Assembly: GCF_000294655.1 (NCBI RefSeq)
Contig: NZ_CAHP01000020.1
Span: 214,751 to 278,750 of the forward strand
Direction of reading: 5' to 3'
Length of the DNA: 64,000 nucleotides
Origin: Magnetospirillum molischianum DSM 120
GTDB lineage: Bacteria; Pseudomonadota; Alphaproteobacteria; Rhodospirillales; Magnetospirillaceae
Below the pieces are notes generated by a model. It did no database searches, had not been told where the DNA came from, and saw only the letters and a list, made by a program, of their open reading frames with translations. Made by a program: the position numbers and the translations under genes. Of the stretch, positions 57,346-64,000 are shown in pieces. The stretch's first letter is position 1. Each line of letters begins with the position of its first letter.

Positions 57346-58310
57346 GACGGCCCCCGCATCCGCATTACCTGCCACAGGAAGAACGGTGCTCCGACCAAGG
57401 CGGTGGCAACGCCGAGTTTGAGTTCTGGCCCGGTGGCGATCATCCGCACCACCAAATCGGCGGCCAGCAACAATGTTGCGCCGCCAAGGGCGCTGACGGC
57501 AAGCAATCGACCGGAATCATGGCCGACCCAACCGCGCAGCAGATGCGGGACCACCAGACCGACGAATCCGATGCTACCTGTTACAGCCACTGCCGCGCCG
57601 ACGCAGCAGGCGGTGCCGAAAACGGCGAGACCGCGTAATCGGATCAGATTGACCCCGAGCGACTGAGCGACATCCTCGCCTAACGCCAAGGCCGAGAGAC
57701 CGCGCCGGGTCGCGAGCAACAGGCCCCAGCCGAGCAGAATCAGCGGCGCGACAAGACGGACCTGCGACCACGAGCGATCGGCCACCGACCCCAGCAGCCA
57801 GAACATGATTTCGTAGGCAGCCAGCGGCGACGGAGCAAGATTCAACGCCAGGGCGGTCAAGGCCACGGCGAAGCTCGACAGCGCGACTCCGGCCAGCAAC
57901 AGCGTCAGGGTGCCTGTTCGCCGTCCGGCCAGCATTACCAACAGTACGGCTGCCAGTAACCCGCCACAAATGCCGCCTGCGGCCACCGACCACAGCCCGA
58001 AATAGAACGCCAGAACCGAGCCGAGCGACGCCATCGCCGACACCCCAATCACTCCGGGGTCGGCGAGTGGGTTGCGCAGTAATCCTTGCAGAACCGCACC
58101 GGCCAGCCCAAGAGAGCCTCCGGTTAGCACGGCCAGAAGGGTGCGCGGCAAGCGGATTTCAACGATCACAAGGCGCGCCAGCGCGGCGCGGTCTGGATTG
58201 GCGGAGAAGACGTCCCATGGCATCAGCGCGGTCGTGCCGAGCGAGACCGAGACGACCGCCAGAAGCGCCAGCAACAGGACCAGGATCGGTTCGGGAGCAG
58301 GGCGGATCAT
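57342..58310 (-). CDS. btuC: Cobalamin ABC transporter permease (FecCD family)
   Basis: Inner-membrane permease of the FecCD/BtuC type, 322 residues from ATG 58310 (MIRPAPEPILVLLLALL), ten helices. Family signatures: RLPRTLLAVLTGGSLGLAGAVLQGLLRNPLADPGVIGVS and GSIGFVGLVVPHLLR. Overlaps both neighbours by 4 bases, so binding protein, permease and ATPase form one translationally coupled run behind btuB. Confidence 0.93.
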   Translation of the reverse strand: MIRPAPEPILVLLLALLAVVSVSLGTTALMPWDVFSANPDRAALARLVIVEIRLPRTLLAVLTGGSLGLAGAVLQGLLRNPLADPGVIGVSAMASLGSVLAFYFGLWSVAAGGICGGLLAAVLLVMLAGRRTGTLTLLLAGVALSSFAVALTALALNLAPSPLAAYEIMFWLLGSVADRSWSQVRLVAPLILLGWGLLLATRRGLSALALGEDVAQSLGVNLIRLRGLAVFGTACCVGAAVAVTGSIGFVGLVVPHLLRGWVGHDSGRLLAVSALGGATLLLAADLVVRMIATGPELKLGVATALVGAPFFLWQVMRMRGPS

Positions 58311-59119
58311 GGCACTGATGCCGCAATCAGCGCCGCCGCTTCGACCAAGGCGGCATCCGGGCAGGCCCATAACCGCATCGGTACGGTAACCATTTGAGTG
58401 CCGCGCAGGGTTAGAGCGGGATGGTGCAGCAATGCACCGGCTAGAGACGGCTTTTCCTCTCCCATCGATTCGATCACAATTAAATCGGGTGCCGCCGCCA
58501 CCAGGGTTTCCAGCGGCAAGGTGGTAAAACCGCGCCGCCCTTCGGCCGCAGTGATATTGACGAGGCCGATCCGGTTGAACAATTCGTCGGCCAGGGTGTC
58601 GCGTCCAGCGCTCCATCCCCCCGCCTGATAAACCGCCGCGGCGACGCGATGATCGAACCGTGGCAATTGCGCCAGTCGCGCCAACATCGCCGCGATCATC
58701 GCTTCCCCTCGGTCCGACTCGCCCAGGATTGCGGCCAGAGCGCGAATCTCGGTCTGCACGGCGACGAGACTTTCAGCGGTTCCCACCCGGTGCACCCGAA
58801 TATTCAGCGATTCGAGCATCTGACCGGTGGCGGGAGCGTTGAAGGCTCCGAGAACCACCAAATCAGGGTGAAAGGCGACAATATCTTCGACTTGTGCGCG
58901 GGTGACCGCCAGATTCGCCGCAGTAGCAGCCACCGTTGAAACTGTGGGATCTGCCGCCATCGGACTGACAGCGACGACTCGGCCGGGTTCGGCCAAGGCC
59001 AGTGTCAGCCGATCGGCGCACAGGTTCGCCGAGACGATCCGCCGTGGCGATTCCGCCGCCGTCGCCGAAACGGCGGCGAGCAGGAAGGCCGACAGGGCGA
59101 ATGCCTGTCGGCGGATCAT
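58307..59119 (-). CDS. btuF: Cobalamin ABC transporter substrate-binding protein
   Basis: Periplasmic binding protein of the BtuF/FhuD class III type. 270 residues from ATG 59119 (MIRRQAFALSAFLLAAVSAT), with a signal peptide ending near ATAAES. SPRRIVSANLCADRLTLAL, DIVAFHPDLVVLG and a later LWACPDAALVEAA (second Cys) are typical. Two Cys residues could pair. Starts 11 bases after btuB ends. Substrate is inferred from the riboswitch upstream. Confidence 0.88.
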   Translation of the reverse strand: MIRRQAFALSAFLLAAVSATAAESPRRIVSANLCADRLTLALAEPGRVVAVSPMAADPTVSTVAATAANLAVTRAQVEDIVAFHPDLVVLGAFNAPATGQMLESLNIRVHRVGTAESLVAVQTEIRALAAILGESDRGEAMIAAMLARLAQLPRFDHRVAAAVYQAGGWSAGRDTLADELFNRIGLVNITAAEGRRGFTTLPLETLVAAAPDLIVIESMGEEKPSLAGALLHHPALTLRGTQMVTVPMRLWACPDAALVEAAALIAASVP

Positions 59120-59130
59120 CCGGTTGTGTA

Positions 59131-61113
59131 TCAGAATTTGACCCCCAGACGGCCGATCATCGTCCGTCCCGGCATGGGATAGGTCGAAGACAGGTACGTA
59201 TAGTCGTAATAGTGTTGGTCGAAGAGATTCTGTATCGAGAAAGACCACGTTGCCGGAGCGATCTCGCCGCCGATGCGCAGATCGACCAGGGTATGAGGAT
59301 CGATCGTCTCGAACGTATTGGCTTCATCGCCATCGGCGCGTCGGCTTCCGACATAACGGGCATCGAGATCGACCACGGCGTATTTTTCCCAGGCATCCCA
59401 CGATACCCCGGCTGAACCAGTCCAGTTGGCGACCAACGGCACGTCGTTGCCTTTGAACGGTCCTTCACGGAACACCGCTTTGGTATAAGACAGTCCGCCT
59501 TTAAGCCGTACAGTGTCGGTTACCCGCAGGGATACACTATTCTCCGAGCCATAGCGACGGGTCGGTTCGAGATTGCGATTGACCCAGCTTTCCGGGTCGG
59601 CATGCAGCTCATTGTGGAGATTCATCAGGAACACAGAGCTCTGCCATCCCAACCGGCCATATCGGCCGCGCAGTCCGGTTTCGACATCCTGCGAAGTCTG
59701 CGGCTTGAGGGTAAACCGTGTCGGATAGCCCATGCCAACCCGCTCATCGACGTTGGGCAGGCGTAAGCTGCGGCCGAGCCGACCGAATATGGCGAGATTG
59801 TCATCGAAGCGATGCTCGATCCCGAGATGAGCGGCGTAATTGATGTCGTCTCCATCGTAGGGCGTGCCGGGCGCGCTGCTGCGCTGCACCGCCGACACCG
59901 CCATATGCACGATTCGAGCGCCGAACGAGACATCGGTATCGGGTCGCACCGCAACGGTATCCTGGCCGTACAGGGCTACGGTGCGCTGCTGGAGATGATA
60001 GCGGTCGTAAGGTTTGCTGCCGATCTGAACTGACCGGTCGGAATCGTATAGGTTTTCATAAAAATCGATGCCGGTGGTCAGGCGGTTCGGCAAACCGGCG
60101 AGTTGGGTTTCGGCATTGAGGCGAGGCGTCAGCGAGATCGTGGTAAAGGACGTATCCATATACCCGCTGGAGAACAAAGCCTGCTGATCCTTGTGGCGCA
60201 ATCCGCCATCGATCACCAGTTCGACATTCGAAGCCAGATCGACAGTGCCGCCCAGGGCGAGATTAACCGCCTGCTTGTCTCCATAATCGTTGGGATGAGA
60301 GGTTCCCCGCCATCCGCCGCGCGCTATTTGCGCCAGGGAGACCGAACCGGGATAGCCAATCTCGGAATCGTCGGCCGAGATGTTGAGGTAAACCTCGCCG
60401 CCATCGAGAGTATGGCGCACCTCTCCCATCACGTTGCGCTGTTTTGTCTTGTTGTTTTCGCGGAAGCCATCGGAGGTCGTTTGGCTGCCGGACAACGACA
60501 AGGCGGTTGCCCCCACCCTGCGGGTCGCGGTGAGCGTTCCCTGACGATAGCCGAGCGAACCTATTCCGGCTTCGGCCGAGAACGAGTCCGGGGTATTGGC
60601 GGCGTTCTTGGTGATGATGTTGATGACACCGCCGACCGCGCCGTCGCCGTACAACACCGCTCCGGCATTGCCACGGATGATTTCGATTCGCTCGATGTTG
60701 GCGCGGTTGATGGCACCGAGATCGATCGACGACGAATCGTTGTCGTTAAGGCGACGTCCATTCAATAAAATTAGGGTGTTGGAAGACGCGGTTGAACCAA
60801 ATCCACGCAAATCGATGTTGGCGTCGAATCCATTGACTCCGCCATACATCGACCGCACCTGAATGCCGGGAACGCGGTCGAGAATTTCCACCAGAGTCTG
60901 TCCGGGCGACCGTTCAATCTCTTCGGTGGAGATTACCGTGGTTGAGGCGCCGGTGATTCCTTCACCGAAGCGACTGGCGGTAACCAGGGTTTCCGGGAGC
61001 GCGCTTCCTGCGTCGTCGGCCCGCGCCACGTCGCTGCCGCCCAATGCCACCAGAGCCGACAGGAATGCAAAAGCTTGTGCTTTCCTATGATTCGGCTGTT
61101 CAAAACACTTCAT
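59131..61113 (-). CDS. btuB: TonB-dependent cobalamin receptor
   Basis: Outer-membrane TonB-dependent receptor, 660 residues from ATG 61113 (MKCFEQPNHRKAQAFAFLSA), signal peptide ending near VARA. TonB-box-like ETLVTASRFG is at about residue 39. The plug shows PGQTLVEILDRVPGIQVR and NIERIEIIRGNAGAVLYGDGAVGGVINIITK. The barrel ends in RTMIGRLGVKF with terminal Phe. BtuB identity rests on the riboswitch in the leader and the downstream B12 ABC genes; the plug alone would only say TonB receptor. About 285 bases of leader lie between the riboswitch and the start. Confidence 0.92.
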   Translation of the reverse strand: MKCFEQPNHRKAQAFAFLSALVALGGSDVARADDAGSALPETLVTASRFGEGITGASTTVISTEEIERSPGQTLVEILDRVPGIQVRSMYGGVNGFDANIDLRGFGSTASSNTLILLNGRRLNDNDSSSIDLGAINRANIERIEIIRGNAGAVLYGDGAVGGVINIITKNAANTPDSFSAEAGIGSLGYRQGTLTATRRVGATALSLSGSQTTSDGFRENNKTKQRNVMGEVRHTLDGGEVYLNISADDSEIGYPGSVSLAQIARGGWRGTSHPNDYGDKQAVNLALGGTVDLASNVELVIDGGLRHKDQQALFSSGYMDTSFTTISLTPRLNAETQLAGLPNRLTTGIDFYENLYDSDRSVQIGSKPYDRYHLQQRTVALYGQDTVAVRPDTDVSFGARIVHMAVSAVQRSSAPGTPYDGDDINYAAHLGIEHRFDDNLAIFGRLGRSLRLPNVDERVGMGYPTRFTLKPQTSQDVETGLRGRYGRLGWQSSVFLMNLHNELHADPESWVNRNLEPTRRYGSENSVSLRVTDTVRLKGGLSYTKAVFREGPFKGNDVPLVANWTGSAGVSWDAWEKYAVVDLDARYVGSRRADGDEANTFETIDPHTLVDLRIGGEIAPATWSFSIQNLFDQHYYDYTYLSSTYPMPGRTMIGRLGVKF

Positions 61114-61397
61114 TCGGTCACGCTCCCCCGTTTGCGCTTCGGCTGATCCGCCAGCGCAAGAAAAACAGAAACCGATCCGAAGCCCCGAGCGTGATGACGG
61201 CCCTGTCATGGTCCGCCATTGCTTCCCCAGTCTTCTCGTCCGTATGTCGCTCTCCGGGATGTCCGATCACGGGGCACATGCGGAATAAATCGAGTGTCGT
61301 GAAAAGGGAGATCCCCCCACACGGCCTTCGTCTCGGCGTTGACGTCACCGCTGCGAAATGCCGCTCCGTATGGGTCCACCGCCCATCGGTTGGGTGA

Positions 61398-61578
61398 CAG
61401 CGCTGGCAGGTCTCCTGGCTTGCGGGTCAATGCCCAAAGCGCCCAGCCTTCCCAGTTTCCCAGTGGCTATGATGGACGCGGGCTCGCCGCTCACAGTTGC
61501 GGGGACAGCCTCGGACTTGGTTCGCATGCGAACCGGACCGTGTTCCCTCTTGCCTCCCCGGCGCGAACCGAGGAACCA
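61398..61578 (-). ncRNA. Cobalamin (adenosylcobalamin-type) riboswitch
   Basis: Read on the minus strand, the conserved B12-box region AAGCCAGGAGACCTGCC (61421-61405) and the upstream GCTGTCCCCGCAACTGTGAGC segment (near 61510-61490) are both present, with paired regions in between and a 5' stem around GGTTC..GAACC near 61578. These are the core elements of the cobalamin riboswitch. It precedes btuB-F-C-D and probably represses them when B12 is plentiful. Exact ends are approximate. Confidence 0.95.
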
Positions 61579-61592
61579 GCGTGTGAGTTGCA

Positions 61593-61620
61593 TGATTAAA
61601 CCGTCTTTCCCCTTGGTCAA
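61593..61620 (-). promoter_or_regulatory. Promoter of the riboswitch/btuB operon
   Basis: On the minus strand TTGACC (61620-61615) and TAATCA (61598-61593) are 16 bases apart, placing transcription start a few bases before the riboswitch. The same DNA forms a 10-bp dyad (AAACCGTCTT 61598-61607, AAGACGGTTT 61619-61628), so an operator or a terminator for readthrough from the other side is also possible. Confidence 0.5.
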
Positions 61621-61693
61621 GACGGTTTTTGTCCAAGACGTGATATTACCGAAACGCTTGCATCAAGGCTCTACCTGTGCGAAACGCCCTGTC

Positions 61694-62389
61694 ATGTCTC
61701 GATTGTTCTCTGTCGAAACACGACAACCCTGGCTGATCGTTCGCTTTGCATCTCGTTGGCGGACCGTGGGGTGGAGCCTCACCCATCCTGGTTTTGCAGC
61801 AGTCGATACCATCGCCTGGCTAGAGGTCTGCGATGCCGATCTGCCGTTGGGTGTCGATCCGATCGACCTGCTCAACCGTCGTCTCGACGCCGCCGGGCTT
61901 GGCGGTGCCCTTGGCCTGATGACGGCGCGGGATATTCGACGTCATCATTGCGCCATGGCCGGAGACGGTGAGGATCAGGCCGAAGCTCTGGTGACGCTGG
62001 GGCTGACCAACGGCGCGGTTCTGTGTTCCGATGGGGTGCCGCGGAACGTCATGACTGCAACGCCGGTGGGAACCATCAACCTGCTGGTAGCGGTGGCACG
62101 TCCCTTGAGCGAGGCGGCGCTGCTGGAAGCCTTGTCGATGGCGACGATGGCTCGCACCGCCGCTTTGCTGGCGGAGGATGGCCGCATTGTCGGCACTGGG
62201 ACAGACTGCATCGTGATCGCCTGTCCCGCCAGCGATTCCAGCGAACCGGATTCCTTCGCCGGGTTACACACCCCGATCGGCCAAGCCATCGTCACCGCCG
62301 TTTTTCAGGCGACCCGTCTTGCCCGCGAGACGTGGGAACACGAAAATCCCCAAACCCTGGCGCTATCGCGGTCTATTCGTCCGGCGTAA
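61694..62389 (+). CDS. cbiZ: Adenosylcobinamide amidohydrolase
   Basis: Cleaves the aminopropanol side chain of adenosylcobinamide or pseudocobalamin so that cobyric acid can be reused for B12 synthesis. 231 residues from ATG 61694 (MSRLFSVETRQPWLIVRF). CbiZ features: LMTARDIRRHH, VTLGLTNGAVLCSDG, VGTINLLVAVARPLSEAAL, GTGTDCIVIACP and AGLHTPIGQAIV. Divergent from the B12-uptake operon, so imported corrinoids could be remodelled. It has no riboswitch in its own leader that I can see. Confidence 0.9.
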   Translation: MSRLFSVETRQPWLIVRFASRWRTVGWSLTHPGFAAVDTIAWLEVCDADLPLGVDPIDLLNRRLDAAGLGGALGLMTARDIRRHHCAMAGDGEDQAEALVTLGLTNGAVLCSDGVPRNVMTATPVGTINLLVAVARPLSEAALLEALSMATMARTAALLAEDGRIVGTGTDCIVIACPASDSSEPDSFAGLHTPIGQAIVTAVFQATRLARETWEHENPQTLALSRSIRPA

Positions 62390-62432
62390 TGGGGGGGGTG
62401 GTTAACCGACCGAACCGGAAGGGGGCGTTTCC

Positions 62433-63281
62433 GTGGACCCATTGTTGCCCGAGCCGGACACCCGTCCGATTGAAGACCCGGAAGAATGGTACAGCACCTC
62501 GATGGTGGGCATTCCGCCCCAGATTCTGGGGGCGGCTGCTTTCAACCGCTCGTTGCGCCGATTGACGATATGCGGAACGCGCGAAACCCATCCCGGCTTG
62601 TTTCAGCTTCTTGGACGGTGTGCGACCCAGGTCGAGGCGGCGGCTGCGTTCGCCCATTACATGGCACACCATTTTGGCCTGGGGCCGCCCGCGCCCGACG
62701 ATGGCCCCGCCGAATCCCGACGCGCAGCCACCAGTTATCTCGAATTGCTCCGTGGCTGGGGCGGAGATTCCAACAGCGCCAAGGCGGCGGTGCTGAAGGG
62801 ATGGGTGGAAAGCCGTTTCGGCCTCGTCCCGGTGTTCCACAAAGAACCGCTGGGGGTCTTTCCGTCGTCGGCCTGGGCAGACTATCTGCGCGAGAAGACC
62901 GATATTCGTTTCCACAACAACTGTATCCATCAGCAGATTGATCTGCTGTACGAATACGGCCAGTGGAGCATCCGCCATTTCAAGAAACCGGGACCGCGCT
63001 TCGTTCGTCTCTGGCGCGGCACCAACGATTTCGCGGGACAGCGGGTTGATGAGCGGATCGCCGGTCGCCTTGCCGAGGTGCGCCTCAACAATCTGGTGTC
63101 GTTCAGCAGTTCTCAGGAACGTGCCGAGGAATTTGGCGACTGGGTTCTGGAGACCGAGATTCCCACGGTCAAGCTGCTGTTCTTCCCCGGATTGCTTGAT
63201 GACCGGGCGCTTAACAGCGAGGGCGAGTTCCTGGTGATTGGCGGGCGCTACAAGGTGCGCGCCTATCACGGCTATCTCTGA
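62433..63281 (+). CDS. draT: NAD+-dinitrogen-reductase ADP-ribosyltransferase
   Basis: DraT inactivates nitrogenase by ADP-ribosylating the Fe protein (NifH) when ammonium or darkness signals arrive. 282 residues, the usual length, from GTG 62433 with GGAAGGGGG upstream. The family is recognised from WYSTSMVGIPPQILGAAAFN, KGWVESRFGLVPVFHKEPLG, IRFHNNCIHQQIDLLYEYGQ and SFSSSQERAEEFGDWVLE. In Rhodospirillum and Azospirillum draT is followed by draG, but here the next gene is an unrelated minus-strand gene. Confidence 0.95.
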   Translation: MDPLLPEPDTRPIEDPEEWYSTSMVGIPPQILGAAAFNRSLRRLTICGTRETHPGLFQLLGRCATQVEAAAAFAHYMAHHFGLGPPAPDDGPAESRRAATSYLELLRGWGGDSNSAKAAVLKGWVESRFGLVPVFHKEPLGVFPSSAWADYLREKTDIRFHNNCIHQQIDLLYEYGQWSIRHFKKPGPRFVRLWRGTNDFAGQRVDERIAGRLAEVRLNNLVSFSSSQERAEEFGDWVLETEIPTVKLLFFPGLLDDRALNSEGEFLVIGGRYKVRAYHGYL

Positions 63282-63285
63282 TGTT

Positions 63286-63319
63286 AGGTCCGGGGGGAGA
63301 GAGGGCGCCCCCCGGACCT
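63286..63319. terminator. Strong hairpin between convergent draT and PNPOx-like gene
   Basis: AGGTCCGGGGGG (63286-63297) and CCCCCCGGACCT (63308-63319) form a perfect 12-bp GC-rich stem with a 10-base loop, starting 5 bases after the draT stop and 7 bases before the stop of the opposite gene. No T-run is present, but the stem should end or protect both transcripts. Confidence 0.75.
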
Positions 63320-63325
63320 CATCGG

Positions 63326-63829
63326 TCAGGTCTTGGGAAAGCCGTGGCTTTTGCCCTTGATCTGATCGATATCGATGCGGATGACCGTGGTGTGGGCGAG
63401 TTTCCGCGGCGAATAGGTGAAGTTGGTCTTGGTGAAAAGGGCGACGATCTGGTCAAGCGCCGCGACCTTTTCCGCCTCGTCCTCGACGAATACCGCCCGT
63501 CCGGTGCCGATCACGGTACGGTGATGCGCCTCGAAATCACAGGCGCGCTCGTCCTCGATCACGCCGTAATAGGCCGATACTTCGAAACAGACGCGATCAT
63601 TGCGCTTCAGGATATCGATCTTCGACCCCGCCGGGGCGGAATGGAAATAAAGCGCGGTGCCGTTATAGGCGTAAAACACCGGAACCAGGAACGGCATGTT
63701 GTCGGCGCACAAGGCAAGGTGCATCACCTTTTCGGACGCCAGGATCGCGTCGATCTCCGCTCGTTCGGTGATCTCGCGCTCCTTGCGGCGCATCGGGCCG
63801 TGCGGATTGCCTGCCGTTTGGATCGTCAT
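63326..63829 (-). CDS. Pyridoxamine 5'-phosphate oxidase-like (NimA-type) flavoprotein
   Basis: A 167-residue split-barrel flavoprotein of the PNPOx-like group. MRRKEREITERAEIDAILAS, MHLALCADNMPFLVPVFYAY, YFHSAPAGSKIDILKRNDRV and RTVIGTGRAVFVEDEAEK are typical of the nitroimidazole-resistance/PNPOx-related proteins, which bind FMN, F420 or heme. It is too short for true PdxH, so vitamin B6 synthesis is not implied. Its start at 63829 leaves a 50-base gap to the next gene upstream on the same strand. Confidence 0.88.
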   Translation of the reverse strand: MTIQTAGNPHGPMRRKEREITERAEIDAILASEKVMHLALCADNMPFLVPVFYAYNGTALYFHSAPAGSKIDILKRNDRVCFEVSAYYGVIEDERACDFEAHHRTVIGTGRAVFVEDEAEKVAALDQIVALFTKTNFTYSPRKLAHTTVIRIDIDQIKGKSHGFPKT

Positions 63830-63883
63830 GTCGTCATCTCCATAGTCAATAATCGGTCGGTCGCCTCGACCGGCGCAATAAGG

Positions 63884-64000
63884 TCAGCAAGCACAACTCA
63901 TGCCGGAAAGCAGGGCTGTTGCCGTCAGATCCTCGCGCGGGACAGGGTAGTCCGCCGGACGCGATGGAAGCGCCACCAGAGCGGCAATATAGGCGGGGGA
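63884..64000 (-). CDS. Partial open frame, C-terminus of unidentified protein
   Basis: The minus strand is open from the window edge to a stop at 63884-63886, giving 38 residues that end ...ALLSGMSCAC. The residues are compatible with a real C-terminus (PAYIAALVALPSRPADYPVP near the start), in the same orientation as the PNPOx-like gene and 54 bases upstream of it, so the two may be co-transcribed. No family was recognised from so short a piece. Confidence 0.5.
   Translation of the reverse strand, partial: SPAYIAALVALPSRPADYPVPREDLTATALLSGMSCAC

Noticed and set aside
61118-61348. 76-residue frame before btuB
   Set aside because: Lies in the riboswitch leader, no family resemblance; kept only as a question in the findings.

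Overview
The window looks like a chromosomal segment of an alphaproteobacterium of the Rhodospirillales, most likely a Magnetospirillum/Phaeospirillum-type spirillum. Support comes from high G+C coding DNA, a compact alphaproteobacterial nuoA-J order, a DraT-type nitrogenase ADP-ribosyltransferase (hence a diazotroph), riboswitch-controlled cobalamin uptake with CbiZ salvage, and a BigR/YeeE/CoA-disulfide-reductase sulfur module. No rRNA, CRISPR array, transposase or phage gene was found. Species-level identity cannot be settled from sequence reading alone.

Layout. (1) 1-8.7 kb: minus-strand respiratory complex I operon nuoA to nuoJ (nuoJ cut by the window edge), mostly with ATGA-type overlaps, followed upstream by tRNA-Asp and an Rrf2 regulator. 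(2) 10-17.7 kb: an unrecognised 271-residue protein, a CzcCBA-type heavy-metal RND efflux operon and a cupredoxin-like lipoprotein. (3) 17.8-19.4 kb: a DMT exporter divergent from an Lrp/AsnC regulator. (4) 19.4-38.3 kb: a large exopolysaccharide locus. It has two glycosyltransferases, a Wzx/MurJ flippase, a radical SAM/SPASM protein, a WbaP-type initiating transferase, two O-antigen ligase/polymerase-like proteins, an FkbM methyltransferase, a Wza-type exporter lipoprotein, a PPP-family phosphatase, a beta-barrel protein, a Wzc-type tyrosine autokinase, two unrecognised accessory proteins, an NTP_transf_5-like protein and a GDP-mannose-3,5-epimerase-like SDR. (5) 38.7-43.2 kb: SPL-like radical SAM, MarR regulator, palindrome-rich control region, DMT plus CynX-type MFS transporters, and a methyltransferase.

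(6) 43.2-45.9 kb: ZntA-type P1B ATPase divergent from its MerR regulator, with a readable 19-bp-spacer MerR operator. (7) 45.9-48.4 kb: MBOAT acyltransferase plus SGNH-like partner, probably polysaccharide O-acetylation. (8) 48.6-51.2 kb: YjdM, PhoX phosphatase and rubredoxin. (9) 51.3-54.3 kb: CoA-disulfide reductase/rhodanese divergent from BigR-like ArsR repressor and two YeeE/YedE half-transporters (sulfide/persulfide handling). (10) 54.4-56.6 kb: pabB-pabC for p-aminobenzoate. (11) 56.6-62.4 kb: btuB-F-C-D cobalamin uptake operon behind a cobalamin riboswitch, with divergent cbiZ. (12) 62.4-64 kb: draT with no draG next to it, a PNPOx-like protein and a partial unidentified ORF.

The most noteworthy signals are: a dispersed hairpin repeat family (three copies, arms and 14-nt loop both conserved, same orientation relative to the preceding gene); a run of at least five palindromes in the MarR-controlled intergenic region; a PPP phosphatase and a SPASM radical SAM protein built into an exopolysaccharide locus; a cupredoxin-like lipoprotein next to metal efflux; and draT separated from draG. 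No wholly new multi-gene system can be demonstrated by reading alone.
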